Shown here one piece after another: positions 43,259 through 52,747 of a stretch of DNA of 64,000 bases. The position numbers and the translations under genes were made by a program. Below the pieces are notes generated by a model. That model was not told the DNA's origin and ran no database searches. It saw nothing but the letters and a program-made list of their open reading frames with translations. Source of the stretch: DATMNR01 sp963702765 (lineage in GTDB: Bacteria; Chloroflexota; Ktedonobacteria; Ktedonobacterales; Ktedonobacteraceae); NCBI GenBank assembly GCA_963702765.1, contig CAVPEB010000016.1, forward strand, positions 1 to 64,000. The letters run 5' to 3'. The first letter of the stretch is position 1, and each line of letters begins with the position of its first letter.

Positions 43259-45586
43259 ATGGACGGATACATGAAAGAGAAGGCAATGTCGGCGTTGCCA
43301 CTGAACGAACGCGAGCAGAAGATATTGAAGCATCTGGCCGCGGGTTCATCGGATCAGCAGATTGCCGACGAGCTTTTCCTGAGTCTGAATACCGTCAAAT
43401 GGTACAATCGCCAGATTTACAGCAAATTGGGGGTCGGAAGCAGGACACAGGCTATTGCACGTGCAAAAGATTTCGCCTTACCAGATAGAGCTACGAACTC
43501 CGCTATAGAAACGCTGCTGGTGTCAGGGTACTCGCTTCCTTTACAAACACACCTCTTTATCGGGCGCAATAGTGAAAAAGCTGAAGTGAAACAATTGCTA
43601 CATGTATCGCGTCTGCTGACGCTCACTGGCCCTGGTGGAATCGGCAAAACGCAACTGGCACTACAGGTAGCGGCGGATGTCGCTGAAAACTTCACGGATG
43701 GTGTCTACTTTGTTGACCTTGTCCCACTCACAGATCACACTCTGGTGGCAAAAGCCATTGCCGGCGCACTTGGTGTGTTTGAACTTAATCCAGACCCCTT
43801 ACCAGAGACGCTGAAACGAGTATTCGCTCAAAGAGAGCTACTGCTTTTGCTTGATAACTTCGAGCATGTGATTAAGGAGGCCCCACTGATATCCATGTTA
43901 CTGGCTGCTTCTTCACGTTTGAAGGTACTCGTCACGAGCCGGGAGCCATTGCATCTTGCTATAGAGCAAGAATACCAGGTTCCGCCCCTCTCATTGCCCG
44001 CTACGGAGTCCCCCTCAGTTGAACGCCTCAGGGCATCCGATGCAGGATTGTTCTTCGTACGGCGTGCGCAGATGTCATTGCCGCGCTTTGAGGTGAGTGA
44101 GAGTACCGCCCCAGTAATTGGGCAAATTTGTACCCGCCTGAATGGATTACCTCTTGCTATTGAACTGGCCGCGGCGCGATGTAAATTGTTCAGTCCTCAG
44201 GCGCTGCTGGAGCGGTTGGAGGGGAGTGACGACAACGAGCCGTTACGTCTGCTTGCAGGTGCGTCCCGCGAAGCACCTGCTCGACAGCGCACTTTGTGTG
44301 ACTCCATTCAATGGAGCTATAACCTGCTTGATGAAAATGAGAAAATACTCCTGGCGCGGCTGGCGGTCTTTCGTGGAGGCTGTTCATTAGAAGCCATCGA
44401 GAATGTTTGCTCTGAAGGTCTGTCCATTGACGTATTAGATGGAATGACATCTCTAGTAGATAAAAATCTCGTGCAGCAGAAGAATTCAATGGATGGTGAA
44501 CCGCGTTTTGTAATGCTGGAAATGATATATGAGTTCGCACGTGAGCAACTTAATGCGAGCGGTGAAGAGGCACCATCAATGCGACGACGGCTAGCCGAGT
44601 ATGTTGCCTTGTTGGTAGAACGAGCTGAGCCGGAGTTCCGGCTGGCAGGATATGAGTATTGGTCTACGCGGCTCGAAATCGACCTGGAGAATATACGTTC
44701 TGTGCTGGATTGGTCGTTAAAAGGCGGAGATGTTGTACTAGGGATACGAATAGCCTCAGCTCTCTGCCTGTTCTGGTATGGCAGTGGGTACCATATTGAA
44801 GGCTTCCAATGGACGCAACGGTTCTTAGAGAGGCTCGACGAAGTGCCTCTGATGTATCATCCTAAATTCCTGTTCAGTGCCGGGCACATGGCTTTTTTGC
44901 GCGATCTCGATACAGGAAAACAGATGTTTTTGAGAATGTTAGATATCTCTCGCGCTCTTGGGGACCGGCAACAAGAGGCATGGGCCTTAGCTTTGCTGGG
45001 CTATACTGAGTTGCGAGAACCCCAAGCCTCCCTTCCAATCGTTGAGGAAAGTCTGGAACTGTTCCGCGAACTGAATGAACAACCTGGGATTTCGCAGGCG
45101 CTAAATATAATTGGTGAAATAGCACGTTTCAGTGGCGATGATGAATACGCCAGGCACGCTTATGAGCAATGCCTTGCCGTATCCCAACAGACAGGAGAAA
45201 CACGCCGGATCATCTTTATGTACAATAATCTTACCTTCATCGCCCTGCATGAAGGTGAGGCTGAGCGTGCCAGAGACCTCGGACGCCAGGGTCTACAGTT
45301 AGCACGTGTAATGAACAACAGGCTCCAAATGGCAACGGATCTGGCTCTATTAGCAGGGGCTATTGGTATGCTTGGCGAAGCACAGCGTACTGCACGCTTG
45401 CTTGGTGCTTCGGAAATGGCTCTTGAGAGGTTAGGAGCTTTCCACCAACTGAATGACAAATCGGAAGTTGATACAATTATCACCACTGTGCGTGCCCAAC
45501 TCGATGAGGTGACTTTCCAGTCTTCCTGGGCTAAGGGACGCGAACTGACACTAGAACAGGCTGTAGCCCTTGCGCTTGATGGGTGA
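43259..45586 (+). CDS. LuxR-type HTH / NB-ARC / TPR regulator (STAND)
   Basis: A 775-aa putative transcription factor. Residues 12-75 are a LuxR/GerE helix-turn-helix at the N-terminus (LNEREQKILKHLAAGSSDQQIADELFLSLNTVKWYNRQIYSKLGVGSRTQ), the reverse of the MalT-like order. The NB-ARC domain (about 95-400) has FIGRNSEK, TGPGGIGKTQL, LLLLLDNFEHVI, VTSREPLH, GLPLAIELAAARCK and WSYNLLDENEKILLARL. The rest is TPR-like (about 450-770) and ends like the other STAND proteins (WAKGRELTLEQAVALA). It is intact, unlike three of the four related genes, and more diverged from them. The ATG at 43259 has a weak ribosome site; ATGs at 43271 and 43286 are alternatives. Probably activates genes in response to a ligand bound by the TPR region. 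Confidence 0.85.
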   Translation: MDGYMKEKAMSALPLNEREQKILKHLAAGSSDQQIADELFLSLNTVKWYNRQIYSKLGVGSRTQAIARAKDFALPDRATNSAIETLLVSGYSLPLQTHLFIGRNSEKAEVKQLLHVSRLLTLTGPGGIGKTQLALQVAADVAENFTDGVYFVDLVPLTDHTLVAKAIAGALGVFELNPDPLPETLKRVFAQRELLLLLDNFEHVIKEAPLISMLLAASSRLKVLVTSREPLHLAIEQEYQVPPLSLPATESPSVERLRASDAGLFFVRRAQMSLPRFEVSESTAPVIGQICTRLNGLPLAIELAAARCKLFSPQALLERLEGSDDNEPLRLLAGASREAPARQRTLCDSIQWSYNLLDENEKILLARLAVFRGGCSLEAIENVCSEGLSIDVLDGMTSLVDKNLVQQKNSMDGEPRFVMLEMIYEFAREQLNASGEEAPSMRRRLAEYVALLVERAEPEFRLAGYEYWSTRLEIDLENIRSVLDWSLKGGDVVLGIRIASALCLFWYGSGYHIEGFQWTQRFLERLDEVPLMYHPKFLFSAGHMAFLRDLDTGKQMFLRMLDISRALGDRQQEAWALALLGYTELREPQASLPIVEESLELFRELNEQPGISQALNIIGEIARFSGDDEYARHAYEQCLAVSQQTGETRRIIFMYNNLTFIALHEGEAERARDLGRQGLQLARVMNNRLQMATDLALLAGAIGMLGEAQRTARLLGASEMALERLGAFHQLNDKSEVDTIITTVRAQLDEVTFQSSWAKGRELTLEQAVALALDG

Positions 45587-45736
45587 GACCTACCACACGA
45601 TGCCATCTTCTTCCTGCCCAAACGCATTTCTCCAATTACATCAACCATCAGATGCCAGATGCTCTGCTGTCCTGATGGCTCTCACAGGTTGACGTGAGAT
45701 GTATTCACAATCACGCCATTCTGATTTTCTACATTC

Positions 45737-45876
45737 CCAGGGCTTTCCAATGCTCGCCAAAAAAGGGATGGTAAAGGGCGGCTAGCCCTGTGCCGGAGCG
45801 CGGGGCCGCGCATCTGGGGGATGCAAGAGCGGGTCCTCGCACCATCCTCTTCTCCTAGCCGCCGCAGGTCCCAAAA
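45737..45876. repeat. GC-rich dispersed repeat, family C (copy 1)
   Basis: About 140 bp beginning CCAGGGCTTTCCAATGCTCG and ending in CCTAGCCGCCGCAGG. A second copy with the same start, middle (AGGGCGGCTAGCCCTGTGCC versus AGGCCAGCTAGCCCCGTGCC) and end is at 63336-63450. It fills much of the 45587-45970 gap. Confidence 0.72.
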
Positions 45877-45970
45877 GGATGAATTGTAAGCCCTGTCAAC
45901 ATTCCATCAAAACTTGTGAATGAGAAGCATCGTAGCGTACACTGAAAGAACTAGCAGAAAGGACATATCG

Positions 45971-47449
45971 ATGAGCACGACCATTGTTGAGACACAATAT
46001 GGAAAGGTGCAGGGAACTACCAGCGGCCCCGTCTATGTCTGGAAGGGCATTCCCTATGCACAACCTCCACTTGGAGATCTACGCTTTCGCGCGCCTCGAG
46101 CACCGCACTCCTGGTCTGGTGTGCGTGATGCGACTGCTTACGGACTTACCTCAGTTCAATCAGCTCGCATGATGCAGAGTGTATTTTCTGCAAATCCAGA
46201 ACCGTCAGGTGAAGATTGCCTCTACCTCAATATCTGGTCACCAGGAGCCGATGACAAACGCAGGCCAGTATTGTTCTGGATTCATGGCGGAGGCTTCACC
46301 ATGGGTTCGGGTTCAACACCCTGGTATGATGGAACTTCTTTCGCTAGCAATGGTGATGTTGTAGTTGTAACCATCAATTACAGGCTGGGAGCGCTGGGCT
46401 TCTTACATCTTGCTGATCTTGGAGGCAAGGAGAAAGATCTATCGAGCAACTGTGGACTGCTTGACCAGATAGCTGCCCTGAAATGGGTGCGCGATAATAT
46501 TGCTGCATTCGGAGGAGATTCCAATAACATCACCGTTTTTGGAGAGTCGGCAGGTGCTATGAGCATTGGTACCCTACTTGCTATGCCCGCAGCGAAAGGC
46601 CTCTTTCAGAAAGCCATTCTTCAAAGTGGGGCCAGCCATACCATACTGGATAGCGCTCGCGCTTCACGCATTGCAACTAAACTTATGGATACGCTGGGCA
46701 TTCACAACGTAACCGATCTTCTAGATGTTTCAAGTGAACAATTGTTAGCTGCTCAGAACAAGATCTCTGGCGAGGGCGGAAGACTTGCTTTCCAACCCGT
46801 TGTTGATGGCGCCTCACTTCCACAACAACCCATCGAGGCTATTGCCAGTGGCTCTGCGCTTGGCGTCTCGCTTTTGGTAGGTACCAATCGCGATGAGATG
46901 AGGCTCTTTACAATGATGGATCCTACCCAGGCTACTCCAGATAGGTCCATTCTTGAGCATCTTTTTGGGGCGAGGGCAAACGATGTAGCTGCAATCTACG
47001 AAGCTCATCAGCCAGAAAACTCATCTTCAGATGCATGGATAGATTTTCTGACCGATCGCACGTTTCGCATTCCTGCCATTCGTCTCGCAGAAAAACAGTT
47101 AGCTCATGGAGCGAACGTGTGGATGTATCGCTTCGACTGGCCCACTCCCGCCTTCGGGGGACGCCTGAAAGCATGCCATGGCCTTGAAATCCCTTTCGTA
47201 TGGAATAACCTTGATAAATATGGAGTGAATCTTTTAACTGGCGATGACCCCGCACGCCAAAAAGTAGCGGATGCCATGCACCAGTCCTGGATTATGTTTG
47301 CGCGCAATGGCAATCCCAATGCTTCTGGCTTATCTACATGGCCAGCTTACGATACAGCACATAGAGCTACCATGTTCTTCAACGAAGAATGTCAGGTAGT
47401 GAACGATCCACAGGCAACCGAACGACAAGCGTGGGAAGGTGTGCTTTGA
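45971..47449 (+). CDS. Type B carboxylesterase (para-nitrobenzyl esterase-like)
   Basis: A 492-aa alpha/beta-hydrolase of the carboxylesterase B family. Visible landmarks are VYVWKGIPYAQPPLGDLRF, the oxyanion-hole motif HGGGFTMGSGS, and the nucleophile elbow GESAGAMS with Ser about residue 193. The catalytic His is expected in KACHGLEIPFVWNN. There is no signal peptide, so it is cytoplasmic. The start at 45971 lies 9 bp after AAAGGA and opens directly at the conserved IVETQYGKVQG strand, whereas the frame upstream has no support. The next gene (MDR reductase) is on the same strand 147 bp downstream. Confidence 0.87.
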   Translation: MSTTIVETQYGKVQGTTSGPVYVWKGIPYAQPPLGDLRFRAPRAPHSWSGVRDATAYGLTSVQSARMMQSVFSANPEPSGEDCLYLNIWSPGADDKRRPVLFWIHGGGFTMGSGSTPWYDGTSFASNGDVVVVTINYRLGALGFLHLADLGGKEKDLSSNCGLLDQIAALKWVRDNIAAFGGDSNNITVFGESAGAMSIGTLLAMPAAKGLFQKAILQSGASHTILDSARASRIATKLMDTLGIHNVTDLLDVSSEQLLAAQNKISGEGGRLAFQPVVDGASLPQQPIEAIASGSALGVSLLVGTNRDEMRLFTMMDPTQATPDRSILEHLFGARANDVAAIYEAHQPENSSSDAWIDFLTDRTFRIPAIRLAEKQLAHGANVWMYRFDWPTPAFGGRLKACHGLEIPFVWNNLDKYGVNLLTGDDPARQKVADAMHQSWIMFARNGNPNASGLSTWPAYDTAHRATMFFNEECQVVNDPQATERQAWEGVL

Positions 47450-47477
47450 GCGAGTAATGGTTTCGCCAAAAAATAGT

Positions 47478-47501
47478 GCTCATTTTGAGCGCTAATTGAG
47501 C
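47478..47501. promoter_or_regulatory. Tandem palindromes before the MDR gene
   Basis: GCTCATTTTGAGC (13 bp, perfect arms) followed directly by GCTAATTGAGC (11 bp, near-perfect). They sit about 100 bp upstream of the MDR start. They look like paired half-sites for a repressor. Confidence 0.35.
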
Positions 47502-47596
47502 GATGTTTTCGATAAAAAAGAAAAACAACCAATAATAGTGGTGATCTATCTGTAGAGTTACTTGAAACGAAAGTGTCAAACGCAAAGGAGAAAGAA

Positions 47597-48520
47597 ATGC
47601 TTGCACTTGTGAATACTCCATCAGCTCCAATAGCAGTCGAACTTAACGAAGTTCCTGAACCTGTGCCGATGCCTGATGAGGCGATTATGGAAGTCCACGC
47701 GTTTTCCTTAAATCGAGGGGAGCTTGCTTTACTTGCAAATAGGCCCGAAGGATGGCGGCCAGGTCAGGATGTGGCTGGTGTCATCGTACAACCAGCCGCC
47801 GATGGCAGCGGCCCAGAAAAAGGAACTCGTGTTGTCGCGCTAGTCGATGGCGCAGGTTGGTCACAACGTGTCGCAGCGCCAACTGCACGCATGGCTGTAT
47901 TACCAGACAATGTTAGTTTTGCAAGCGCTGCGACACTTCCCGTTGCTGGACTGACAGCGCTGAGAACCCTGCGCCAGGGTGGTTCTCTGCTAGGGCAGAA
48001 AGTGCTGATCACCGGAGCTGCGGGTGGTGTCGGTCGCTTTGCTGTGCAACTGGCAGCTCTTGGCGGCGCGGAAGTGGTAGGAGTGGTTGGCCAATCGGAT
48101 CGTGCCTCTGGCTTATCAGAGCTGGGCGCTAATGCCATCGTGACAAATGTGCGAGAGGCAGAAGGGCTTTTTGACCTGATTTTAGAATCAGTTGGTGGAG
48201 CATCACTTTCTGGAGCAATCAGTAAAATAGCTCCAGGAGGAACCATCGTCATGTTTGGCAATTCCTCAAGAGAACAAACACCAATCAGTTTTCCCGACTT
48301 CGCTGGCCATGCTTTTGCGCGCTTGCTACCATTCTTTGTCTACCTGTCAGGTACCCCTGCTTCGATGGGCGAAGATCTGGCAAAGCTTGTCTCGATGGTA
48401 GCATCAGGAAAGCTGAAGCCCGAAATTGGCTTTGAGGATAGCTGGCATAACGTCTACAAGGCTGCTGCTGCCTTACGAGACCGCAAGGTCAATGGGAAAG
48501 CGATATTCCACATCGCATAA
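47597..48520 (+). CDS. Zinc-less MDR alcohol dehydrogenase / quinone reductase
   Basis: A 307-aa medium-chain dehydrogenase/reductase. The N-terminal GroES-like domain has FSLNRGELALLANRPEGWRPGQDVAG, and the Rossmann domain has VLITGAAGGVGRFAVQLA (about 135-152). The zinc-ligand cysteines of the alcohol dehydrogenases are missing, which places it with NADPH:quinone oxidoreductases. Start ATG at 47597 directly follows AAAGGAGA. Its final codons (HIA, TAA) form the left arm of a large palindrome shared with the convergent molybdopterin gene. Confidence 0.86.
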   Translation: MLALVNTPSAPIAVELNEVPEPVPMPDEAIMEVHAFSLNRGELALLANRPEGWRPGQDVAGVIVQPAADGSGPEKGTRVVALVDGAGWSQRVAAPTARMAVLPDNVSFASAATLPVAGLTALRTLRQGGSLLGQKVLITGAAGGVGRFAVQLAALGGAEVVGVVGQSDRASGLSELGANAIVTNVREAEGLFDLILESVGGASLSGAISKIAPGGTIVMFGNSSREQTPISFPDFAGHAFARLLPFFVYLSGTPASMGEDLAKLVSMVASGKLKPEIGFEDSWHNVYKAAAALRDRKVNGKAIFHIA

Positions 48521-48565
48521 AGCAAACCAGGGCGATCCTCGCGATCGCCCTGGTTTGCTTTATGC
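48515..48565. terminator. 51-bp perfect palindrome between convergent genes
   Basis: 23-bp perfect arms (48515-48537, 48543-48565) around a 5-nt loop (CTCGC). The left arm contains the last Ala and stop codon of the MDR gene and the right arm contains those of the molybdopterin gene. A stable bidirectional terminator or a transcript-protecting hairpin is likely. Confidence 0.75.
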
Positions 48566-50815
48566 GGTAAACACCTTTTCAACTGTTACAGGGATGCCAT
48601 TCAGAACCGCATTACCCGAAAGTGGATCGACTTCCACTTCATCGCTCAAGATGTTCGTGTTCACTCCCGCGTGTTCTGAAGCAATGCGCGTTTTCGTCAT
48701 CGATAATGAATGACCCCATCCGTGCGGTATGCTGACAACACCCGGCATGATTGCATCGGTGATCTCAATCGGAATCTCGACTGAACCGGTGCGCGAAGCA
48801 ACACTGGCCACAGTTCCATTAGCCATCTCAAGATGAGCGGCATCATCGGGATGTATATGAAGCGTGCAGCGTTCTTTACCCTTTGTGAGTACATGTAGAT
48901 TATGCATCCATGAATTATTCGAGCGCAGGTCACGCCGACCTATCAGAAGCATGTGCCCATTGCCCAAAGCCAGACTTTGTTCGAAAGAGGTGCGCAATCG
49001 CTCGACATCCTCTACTATTGGTTGAGGTGCAAGCTCGATTTTACCAGATGGCGTGCGCAAAACTTCTGGAATGCGCGGCTGAAGAGGGCCAAGATCGACG
49101 CCGTGTGGGTGAGCTTCCAGCGTTTGCAGGCTAATCCCTGCATGTATGCCAAATGCATCACCATATGGGCCGCTGCGCAATAAAAAGTCCAGCATGCGTT
49201 CAGGGCCGCGGCGAGGTGTAAGAGCCTCAAGCAATTCACTCACATCGCGATTCTCAATATTGGAACCCTCCTGTGCGACCTCCCGTTGGATAAGTGTCGT
49301 TATAACAAAGTCATCGAGCATGGAAAGATTAGCCTTAGAACCTTGTCCCGCCAGTATTCCAGTCAGGCGCAGAAAGAGTTCCCATTCATCTAATGCTCCC
49401 GTTTCACGCTCGATGACTGGTGCGGAATAGTTCGCAACATTGTGAACTGCGAGCTGATAAAGCGCGAGATCATAGTGAGTTCGGGCGAGCACAGGTGGTG
49501 GAGGTAAGATTACGTTGGCATGCCGTGTTGTCTCATTAAGATAAATATCGATGCTGACCATAAATTTCAGCGTGCTGAGCGCTCGTTGCAAACGATCACT
49601 GTTGGGAGTGCTGAGCGCGGGATTTCCTGCCAGTGTAATTAGCGCCTTGACCTGCCCCTCTCCGGGAGTATCGATCTCTTCGGCCAGGCAAGCAGCAGGA
49701 AGTTCGCCATAGATTTCAGGTAAACCGCGTAATCGGCTCTTCCAACGTCCGAAACGCACGCCTCGTCCATGGCCGGGCGTACCTGTGGTATTGCGTGCCC
49801 CTGCAGCCGCTTTGGGGAACATCGCTCCCCCTTCTCGATCAAGGTTTCCAGTCAGTACATTCAGCACGTCGACAAGCCAGCTACTGAGCGTGCCAAACTC
49901 CTGGGTGCAGGTGCCTATGCGACCATATACGGCTGCTCGTGGAGCAGCAGCTAGCTCTCTAGCGATAGAGCGAATCGTAGATGCGTCTATGCCACAGATT
50001 ATAGCTACTCGTTCGGGCGTGAAAAGCTCTGCCAGTTCGCGTACCTGTTCAAGACCCGCGATGTGTTCGACGAGCTTGCCCGGAGCCACCAATCCCTCAG
50101 CAAAAAGCGTGTGAACCAGCGCAAACAAGAAATACGCATCACACCCTGGTTTGATGAAATGATGTTCGTCAGACTCCTGCGCGGTACGTGTGCGGTAAGG
50201 ATCAATCACCACGATTTTACCTCCGCGCTGTCGTAGACGCCGCAGGCGACCTCGCATATCTGGTGCGGTCATAAGGCTTCCATTTGACACGAGCGGGTTT
50301 GCGCCGAGCAACAACAGGTATTCAGTGCGTTCCAGATCTGGCACAGGAATAGAAAATAATGTTCCGAACATCAATCCTGCCGCAACGTGTTTGGGCATCT
50401 GATCGACAGTTGAAGCGGAGAAAAAGTTATGAGTTTTTGCAGTCTGAAGTAAAGCGGGTAAATAGAGCAGGCTCGCGATATTATGTGCATTTGGATTGCC
50501 GACATAAACGGCGAGCGCATCGCGCCCATATTCATCGAGGATAGGCATCAATCCACGTTCGATTTCAGCAAATGCGTCATCCCAACTCACGTTGATCCAC
50601 GTATCATTCCTGCGCACCATAGGTTCCCGAATGCAATCAGGGTCAGCATGTAATTCCTTGAGACTGTAAGCCTTCGGGCAGATATAGCCATGGCTGAAAA
50701 CGTCCTGAGCATCTCCCCGAATGGAAATAATCTCACGATCACGAGTTTCGATCTCCAATCCGCAAGTCGCTTCACAAAGGGGACAGGTTGCATAGCTGAT
50801 TTTTGTTGCAGTCAT
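48560..50815 (-). CDS. Molybdopterin oxidoreductase (DMSO-reductase family)
   Basis: A 751-aa cytoplasmic enzyme with the N-terminal [4Fe-4S] motif CPLCEATCGLEIE...C (Cys at about 11, 14, 18 and 45, spacing C-x2-C-x3-C-x26-C), then the molybdopterin-binding domains (VYVGNPNAHN, LGANPLVSNGSLM, ALITLAGNPALSTP) and the C-terminal dinucleotide-binding domain (LLIGRRDLRSNNSW...HPDDAAHLEMANGTVASV...VSIPHGWGH). No in-frame TGA or Cys is visible where a selenocysteine would be expected. No Tat leader, so it is cytoplasmic; electron donor and substrate are unknown. The ATG at 50815 follows AAAGGA. It ends in a palindrome shared with the MDR gene. The AbgB-like gene upstream on the same strand (gap 87 bp) may be cotranscribed. 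Confidence 0.85.
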   Translation of the reverse strand: MTATKISYATCPLCEATCGLEIETRDREIISIRGDAQDVFSHGYICPKAYSLKELHADPDCIREPMVRRNDTWINVSWDDAFAEIERGLMPILDEYGRDALAVYVGNPNAHNIASLLYLPALLQTAKTHNFFSASTVDQMPKHVAAGLMFGTLFSIPVPDLERTEYLLLLGANPLVSNGSLMTAPDMRGRLRRLRQRGGKIVVIDPYRTRTAQESDEHHFIKPGCDAYFLFALVHTLFAEGLVAPGKLVEHIAGLEQVRELAELFTPERVAIICGIDASTIRSIARELAAAPRAAVYGRIGTCTQEFGTLSSWLVDVLNVLTGNLDREGGAMFPKAAAGARNTTGTPGHGRGVRFGRWKSRLRGLPEIYGELPAACLAEEIDTPGEGQVKALITLAGNPALSTPNSDRLQRALSTLKFMVSIDIYLNETTRHANVILPPPPVLARTHYDLALYQLAVHNVANYSAPVIERETGALDEWELFLRLTGILAGQGSKANLSMLDDFVITTLIQREVAQEGSNIENRDVSELLEALTPRRGPERMLDFLLRSGPYGDAFGIHAGISLQTLEAHPHGVDLGPLQPRIPEVLRTPSGKIELAPQPIVEDVERLRTSFEQSLALGNGHMLLIGRRDLRSNNSWMHNLHVLTKGKERCTLHIHPDDAAHLEMANGTVASVASRTGSVEIPIEITDAIMPGVVSIPHGWGHSLSMTKTRIASEHAGVNTNILSDEVEVDPLSGNAVLNGIPVTVEKVFTA

Positions 50816-50902
50816 CCAGCTAATTCCTTTCATACTAATTGAACGTAGTTAGATGCGAAGCATCGTTGTCAGGATGCTATAGAGAGTAATTCCTTACAGA
50901 CT

Positions 50903-52360
50903 CTAGATACGGCAGCTATCCCATAAATATGATATCATCCTTCTTGTTATTTCTATATCTTTCAATGCATCTTCAGTGAGCCACTCTGGAAGCTCTAAAG
51001 GATGCTTCATCTCGGGTGGGAGTGGAGAGACATACGGTCGTTCCCTGACACGTCGTTCAAAGTCAGCGCGAGCTGCCTGGCGTAACTCGGCATCGGTCAT
51101 AATATCGAAACCAGTCCATGCCAGCACCCTTGCTGCTTGAATAGCGCCCTTCAATCCGATGCTCATGCCGTGGCATGCTGTCGCAGCCCAGGTATGTACT
51201 GAAACTCCAAGTGGCATCGTTGGCATTCCGCAGCCCATAGTAGGCACATTCCAACTGACATCACCAACATCTGTCGAAAAGCCCATTGAAATGTTGTCAT
51301 CACCCAATGGCATCGTTTCTAAAGCCATGCCTTCTGGCTCTACGCCATAGTTCCGTTGTATCTCGCGTGCAAAGGCTTGTTCTTCAGTGGTGAAGGTAGG
51401 TGCACCTACCCTTTCAAGGTTGACTTGCATGCGTTCAGCCAGGGGGCTGTTTGGCAGGAGATCATAGAGGCCTGTGTAGACGAGGACTTTAGCGGTGGTT
51501 TGAGTCGCCAGCGCAGCACCATCGGCTATCTGCTTCACCCAGGCGGTAGTTGCCTCGACATGAGCGCGATCGCAATCTCGCACATATAGGCAAAGTCTGG
51601 CATAATCAGGCACAACATTCGGCGCTAAACCGGCGTTCTCATAGATATAATGCAACCTGGCAGTGGGTTCCACATGTTCGCGCATCAGGTTGATGCCATG
51701 AGCGAAGAGTTCAGCAGCATGCACGGCGCTCCGTCCAAGCCAGGGAGTTCCTCCAGCATGCGCCCCTTTTCCAAAGAACTCGATTTTTAACTGATTGATA
51801 GCCGCTGAACGGTAGTTGCTCACTTCGGCAGAAGGACTTGGGTGCCAATGTAAAGCCGCGTCAAGATCTTTGAATAATCCCTCGCGAGCCATGTAGACTT
51901 TAGCTCCCTCAGTTTCTTCTGCGGCACACCCATATACACGAATGGTTCCTGAAAGCTTTTCTTCGAGCAATACGTTCTTTAATGCAATGGCCGCACCGAT
52001 ACTGCCTGCACCCAGGAGGTTATGACCACAACCATGGCCACTTGTGACCTGGTCTTTACGCGGCTGTCGATACGGCACAGGTTCGTTCCCGAGACCTGGT
52101 AAAGCATCATATTCAACTAGAAAGCCTACTGTCGGAGATCCATCACCATACTCCGCGATAAACGCGGTAGGCACGCCAGCAGTGCCTCTGCTTGTGATGG
52201 TAAAACCTTGCTCTTGCAGAATGTGAATGATTAGTTGTGCCGATTTTATCTCTTGAAGTGATAATTCTGAAAACTGCCATACTTCTTTAGCAATACGTTG
52301 AATGATCGGTGTAGCTTGCTCGACGGCCAGGTCGACGTGTTCGTACAATCGTGTAGTCAC
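50903..52360 (-). CDS. M20 amidohydrolase, p-aminobenzoyl-glutamate hydrolase subunit B-like
   Basis: A 485-aa M20-family amidohydrolase of the AbgB type. Landmarks are VEYDALPGLGNEPVPY, the metal-binding TSGHGCGHNLLGAGS, CAAEETEGAKVYM (catalytic Glu pair), LHWHPSPSAEVSNYRS, FFGKGAHAGGTPWLGRSA and FSTDVGDVSWNVPTMG. It probably deacylates aromatic amino-acid conjugates; the natural substrate is not shown. The start is GTG at 52360, preceded by GAAGGGA. It is upstream of the molybdopterin gene on the same strand. The region 52361-52747 shows no gene or clear promoter. Confidence 0.86.
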   Translation of the reverse strand: MTTRLYEHVDLAVEQATPIIQRIAKEVWQFSELSLQEIKSAQLIIHILQEQGFTITSRGTAGVPTAFIAEYGDGSPTVGFLVEYDALPGLGNEPVPYRQPRKDQVTSGHGCGHNLLGAGSIGAAIALKNVLLEEKLSGTIRVYGCAAEETEGAKVYMAREGLFKDLDAALHWHPSPSAEVSNYRSAAINQLKIEFFGKGAHAGGTPWLGRSAVHAAELFAHGINLMREHVEPTARLHYIYENAGLAPNVVPDYARLCLYVRDCDRAHVEATTAWVKQIADGAALATQTTAKVLVYTGLYDLLPNSPLAERMQVNLERVGAPTFTTEEQAFAREIQRNYGVEPEGMALETMPLGDDNISMGFSTDVGDVSWNVPTMGCGMPTMPLGVSVHTWAATACHGMSIGLKGAIQAARVLAWTGFDIMTDAELRQAARADFERRVRERPYVSPLPPEMKHPLELPEWLTEDALKDIEITRRMISYLWDSCRI

Positions 52361-52747
52361 AACGAGAATCCCTTCACTGTTCAGAAAGATCTCTTTGAAG
52401 TGTACAACAATTTACTTATCTCTTGTTTAAGACTCTTATGCCATAAACTTATGTGCTGTTTCGTAATGCTGAAAATGCCGAAAAAACACTTTTTAGTTGT
52501 TCCTGCTTTTTACGTCAAATATAACAGGATGAGCAATCATTCAGCCAGGGCTTCCAAGAGTGCCGCTAAGGCTCCTTAGCGAGGTACGGGTGTTCTCGCT
52601 CATCGTAGCAGGCGTTGTAAAAGGAAAAAGGCTAGAGTAGATACAAAGATAAGTTGTGGTGTTCGTGATTGTAGCTTTGTGTTATACTTGCCAGCGCAGT
52701 TCAACCAGGTATACGTGGCAAGAGTATCGTAAAAAAGGAGCATTCCT

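Noticed and set aside
48560..50815. Selenocysteine in the molybdopterin enzyme because of the nearby selD
   Set aside because: No in-frame TGA anywhere in the gene.
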